Shown: positions 61,035-64,000 of the stretch, piece after piece
Numbering within the stretch: the stretch's first letter is position 1
How the letters are laid out: each line of letters starts with the position of its first letter
Assembly (NCBI GenBank): GCA_035644935.1
Contig: DASQNO010000057.1
Coordinates: forward strand, 1 to 64,000
Source of the DNA: CADCVW01 sp035644935
GTDB lineage: Bacteria > Pseudomonadota > Alphaproteobacteria > Sphingomonadales > Sphingomonadaceae
DNA length: 64,000 nucleotides
Reading direction: 5' to 3'
The notes under the pieces: generated by a model
The model's input: only the letters and a program-made list of their open reading frames with translations
Databases searched by the model: none
Told to the model about the DNA's origin: nothing
Program-made: the position numbers and the translations under genes

Positions 61035-61812
61035 GACAGCATGCGCGGCTTGCGCCATATGCGCGGCCCAGAGGAGGCCGGCATGCTATTGGGCGAGCTT
61101 GCCGGAAGCGGCGATCAACATTTCCTTGACTGGGAACTTCAGAAGGTCGGCTTTTAGCGGTCCCATCGCCCACGCCCTTCTACGCTCGTGAATGGTTTCG
61201 GGGCCCAGCTCATGCCATCCGGCCATCTTGAACCTGAGGTTACTAATGAGGCTCCCAAACGATCTTGGAAGCTCCACGGGGTGGTGGAAAGCCGGAAATT
61301 CGCTCTCGAGCGCCGATCTGCGGTAGCGGTCCTTCGTTTCATCTGAGGGCCGACGCGGCCGGCGGCCGTTCCTGGTGGAAAGCGAAATGGCTGCTTTCGG
61401 CTGCGCAAGACGCCGCAACGGACGTTTGTTCAAACTTCATCCTGACGGCGTCGTGGCTAACGGCGGAGATCAGATCGTCGGGATGCAGTCCGAACGTTAC
61501 CCCTGATCAGCCAGTTCGCTTGGCCGCGCGAGCCACCAGCGATCCGTCTTCTGTGTCGATCCGCGGGCACAAGTTGCGCCGACGCCAGCCTGCGAATCCG
61601 ATTATGTGGGCGGGGCGGAGTTCGCCGCGCCGTGCTCAGTATTGACCTGACGTTTTCCTAATGCGGACAGCGCTGCGCGAAAGGGTAACGTGATGCTGGG
61701 CGGGATCAGCATGACGTTCTTGCGAACAGAAGTTGCTCTGGCCAAGCCTCGGAGCCTGACCACGATGTTCGCCACGGCTTTGTTTAACAGCACACCCTTG
61801 TGCAGAGCAACG
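61035..61812. other. Gene-poor gap, possible degraded coding sequence
   Basis: No confident gene is seen. Minus-strand frames at 61086-61433 (ending RRRAWAMGPLKADLLKFPVKE) and 61602-61892 (including TYAWKQHDVALHKGVLLNKAV) have partly natural composition and could be remnants of one degraded gene, but no family is recognised. Confidence 0.35.
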
Positions 61813-63906
61813 TCATGCTGCTTCCAGGCGTACGTCATCTTCCCGCCTTTCCACTCCGGCAACCCCGAGGAGCCGGGCGGCGCGCGCCTCACGGACGAAG
61901 CGCTCTAGCCCAGTCTCCAGCGGCGGAAGATAGAAGGCGCTGTCTGTCCAGCCGAACAGTGGCGGCGACGGCGGGCGGCCCCGCTCCACGATCAGACCGG
62001 CATTCCGGTCGGCCACCTCGGCGAGGGCGCGGGCGAACTGTAGCTCCGTCACCCCAGCCGCCGGGTTCACGTCGACATTGCCCGTCATGCCGTCGAGCAG
62101 AAGGTCGAGCGTGACGTCCACCACGTCCGGTCCGTAAGCGCCGCTCCACATCGCGCCGGCGTCGATCTCGATGCGTCGGCCGGCATCGAGCGCGTCCAGG
62201 ATTTCGACGGCTCTGGCCGAGCGATCCCAGGGCACGAAGAGCGATCCCGTCCTGACTTCGAGCGCGCCCGGCCCGTCACCCGTCGAACGCCTGCTCTTTG
62301 CACCTGAGATATGGGCCAGCGGGATGCCCTCGGCGATGCACACTGTTTGCAGGTCGACCGATCGGGAACAACCGATACCGGGCTTTCCGATACCGCAGAC
62401 GGCGTCCGGATCGCGCGCGTCTACGACGGCCCATGGTTTCGTCCGCCGCAACCAAGAAGCGTCGCCGCCACCTCGGGCGTACCATAGGCCACGCATCTCG
62501 CAGGCTCTGGCGACCAACCGGCCGAGTTCTCCCTCGCCGCCAACGATCGCAAGCGGCCTAGCGTACGCCGCGCCGGGTGGCGCCAGCGCAATATCGTATT
62601 CGGGTCCGGATCGCGGCGCGGCATGGATCAGCCGCGACTCCCGCCGCCACCAGCCAGGCCCCGCGACCTCGGGAACCGAGGGCGTCTGGCCCGCGGCCAG
62701 GCTCGTCAGAACGGAGGCCAGCAGCGTCGGCCGCGGCGTTCCGGTGCGAACGTCGAAGACGCCCGTCTCGTAGTGGCCGACGAAACGCGTCACCATTCGG
62801 TTCCAGTCGTGCGAGCCGAGCAACGCCCAGGCGGTCACCGCGCAGAGGTCGACGCCGCGGCGGCGGAGTTCCTCCGCTTCCTCCCAGACCTGCATGAACC
62901 AGCGCACCTGCTCCTCGCGCGTCGCGCCGTTGTGGCATTCGGTGATCGCGATGGTGCGGCCGTAACGCTGCCAGGCCTGCTCGATCAGTGCGGGAAGACC
63001 CAGCACCCCTTCCTGCCGGTGCCGGATCGCATCGACGTCGATTTTGGGAACGCCCCGGAAACGCGCGACCTTGCGGTCCGCGACCGAACGATGGGGGTAC
63101 AGCTCGACGCGATGGTCCATCAACCGCTCGCTGCTGAGATAATGGTTTATGCCGATGACATCGGGCGGGCAGGGGTCGGCGGCGATCGTCCGGAGGCGGT
63201 CGGCGAGGCCGAAGCTTGCGATCCGCTCCCACAGCTTGTGTCCGGGGACCACGGTGCCGCACAACAGATCCCAGCCGACCCAGCGCCGCTCGTTCTGGAA
63301 ATCGGCTTCGGGCTGGAGCGGCTCGGTCGCGTGGCAGAACCCCAGGTCGTCGGTCTGGATGAGCCGGGCGTCCGGATTGACCTTGCGGATCTCCCGCATC
63401 GCAAGCCGCGTCGCGTCGATCTCGTTCAGAAGCGCGACCCAGAACAGGCGCTCGTCCTTCGTGTGGGGGTACCACAAGCCGTAAAGCGCGCTGAAGCGAG
63501 CGGTGGTCAAAGGCTCGTTGACCGGAGTGTAATCTCGCACCCACGGGTATCGCGCGGCAACCGCCGCGGCATGCTCCGCCAGGCCTGGCGCGAAGCTGTC
63601 CTCGATCAGGCTCGTATAACGCGGTCCGCTTCCATGATGGCAAAGGGTCAGAATCGGATTGATGCCCAGCCTGTCCAACTCGGCTAGTCGTTCATCGCTC
63701 CAGCGGAAGTCCCGGCGGTCCGGGCTGTCGGGCGAGATCCGCTCCCACAAGGCGGGGTAGCGGAGCGAACGCACCCCCAGGCCGGCGAAGAGCTGCAGAT
63801 CGCCGATGCGTTGCTCATGCCCGCTTCGCGGCGTTTGATCGAACCATTCGTCGCCGACTCTGTTGACGGTACATTCGTACCCGCCCCACAACTCGAGTGA
63901 GTTCAT
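61813..63906 (-). CDS. Fusion of GH1-like glycosidase and RmlD-like sugar-nucleotide reductase
   Basis: This 697-residue protein has an N-terminal GH1-like (alpha/beta)8 barrel (about 1-400): GYECTVNRVGDEWFDQTPRSG, DYTPVNEPLTTARFSA with the acid/base Glu, and IAITECHNGATREEQV with the nucleophile Glu. The C-terminal 260 residues (LAIVGGEGELGRLVARACEMR, VVDARDPDAV, ELQFARALAEVADR) match an RmlD/dTDP-4-dehydrorhamnose-reductase-like domain. The ATG at 63906 has GGAG 7 nt upstream. It is near the window edge; upstream genes are not visible. Such fusions occur in sphingomonads with cell-envelope glycan genes. Confidence 0.8.
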   Translation of the reverse strand: MNSLELWGGYECTVNRVGDEWFDQTPRSGHEQRIGDLQLFAGLGVRSLRYPALWERISPDSPDRRDFRWSDERLAELDRLGINPILTLCHHGSGPRYTSLIEDSFAPGLAEHAAAVAARYPWVRDYTPVNEPLTTARFSALYGLWYPHTKDERLFWVALLNEIDATRLAMREIRKVNPDARLIQTDDLGFCHATEPLQPEADFQNERRWVGWDLLCGTVVPGHKLWERIASFGLADRLRTIAADPCPPDVIGINHYLSSERLMDHRVELYPHRSVADRKVARFRGVPKIDVDAIRHRQEGVLGLPALIEQAWQRYGRTIAITECHNGATREEQVRWFMQVWEEAEELRRRGVDLCAVTAWALLGSHDWNRMVTRFVGHYETGVFDVRTGTPRPTLLASVLTSLAAGQTPSVPEVAGPGWWRRESRLIHAAPRSGPEYDIALAPPGAAYARPLAIVGGEGELGRLVARACEMRGLWYARGGGDASWLRRTKPWAVVDARDPDAVCGIGKPGIGCSRSVDLQTVCIAEGIPLAHISGAKSRRSTGDGPGALEVRTGSLFVPWDRSARAVEILDALDAGRRIEIDAGAMWSGAYGPDVVDVTLDLLLDGMTGNVDVNPAAGVTELQFARALAEVADRNAGLIVERGRPPSPPLFGWTDSAFYLPPLETGLERFVREARAARLLGVAGVERREDDVRLEAA

Positions 63907-64000
63907 GGCTAAGCTCCGTTCCCAGGTCGTTGTCCGGGACGTAAGCACAAGCTGTCGCCCCATGAGAATGGCAGGAAACGGCAATTACGTAAGGCCAGTT

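Noticed and set aside
61602..61892. Minus-strand frame after the GH1/RmlD fusion
   Set aside because: It overlaps the fusion gene's end and matches no family; kept only as a possible remnant in the gap entry.
1..64000. CRISPR array, rRNA operon, IS transposase or integrase
   Set aside because: I read for regularly spaced repeats, rRNA cores and transposase or tyrosine/serine recombinase motifs and found none.

Overview
The window is high-GC alphaproteobacterial DNA. The L-rhamnose locus with a TonB-dependent receptor, the GH1/RmlD fusion and the general gene style suggest a sphingomonad (Sphingomonas or a close relative). This is an inference from gene content; there is no rRNA or housekeeping marker in the window.

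Region 1 (about 0.6-23.1 kb) is the transfer, regulation and maintenance backbone of an integrative and conjugative element (ICE) or related plasmid of the ICEMlSym/FseA-RdfS type. On the minus strand run a QseM-like DUF2285 antiactivator, a split FseA-like activator (DUF6499 plus DUF2285, joined by an apparent +1 frameshift at a G6 run), an RdfS-like excisionase, a DUF2840 gene, TraF peptidase, a lytic transglycosylase, an oriT with an IncP-type nic sequence, an RlxS relaxase, the TraG/VirD4 coupling protein and a CopG gene. A QseC-like XRE repressor lies divergent to the QseM-like gene. The trb mating-pair genes expected after CopG are absent; two unrelated membrane-protein genes sit there instead. 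No integrase is seen. Cargo interrupts the backbone: a serine hydrolase/TetR pair, and a YCII, ECF42 sigma, GST and SDR cluster. Further maintenance genes follow: DUF736, DUF2493, a Toprim primase-like protein, ParB and DUF932. Two pairs of conserved leader elements precede four of these genes.

Region 2 (about 23.2-37.2 kb) is a defence island. It has a DUF1778/GNAT toxin-antitoxin pair; a compact operon encoding HsdS, a PtuA-like AAA ATPase, a PtuB-like HNH nuclease and HsdM with no HsdR; a minus-strand operon of a HEPN-like protein, a UBP-type zinc finger, a GIY-YIG nuclease and a TIR-like effector; a protein with two RusA-like domains; and a possible AbiC-like protein. The HsdS/Septu-like/HsdM operon is the strongest candidate for an undescribed system: a Type I methyltransferase that seems to use a Septu-type ATPase/HNH pair in place of the HsdR translocase.

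Region 3 (about 38-46.6 kb) looks like ordinary accessory chromosome: a lipoprotein, an alpha/beta hydrolase, pirin, SnoaL-like proteins, a secreted amidohydrolase with a divergent LysR regulator, and an NmrA-like protein. A diverged short repeat lies on each side of it (37.65 and 47.33 kb).

Region 4 (47.7-61.0 kb) is a complete L-rhamnose/rhamnoside utilisation locus: TonB receptor, cation-sugar symporter, GH78 rhamnosidase, isomerase, kinase, a fused aldolase/lactaldehyde dehydrogenase, an FMN lactate dehydrogenase and a DeoR regulator, with GlpR-like operator sequences. The window ends with a GH1/RmlD-like fusion protein.
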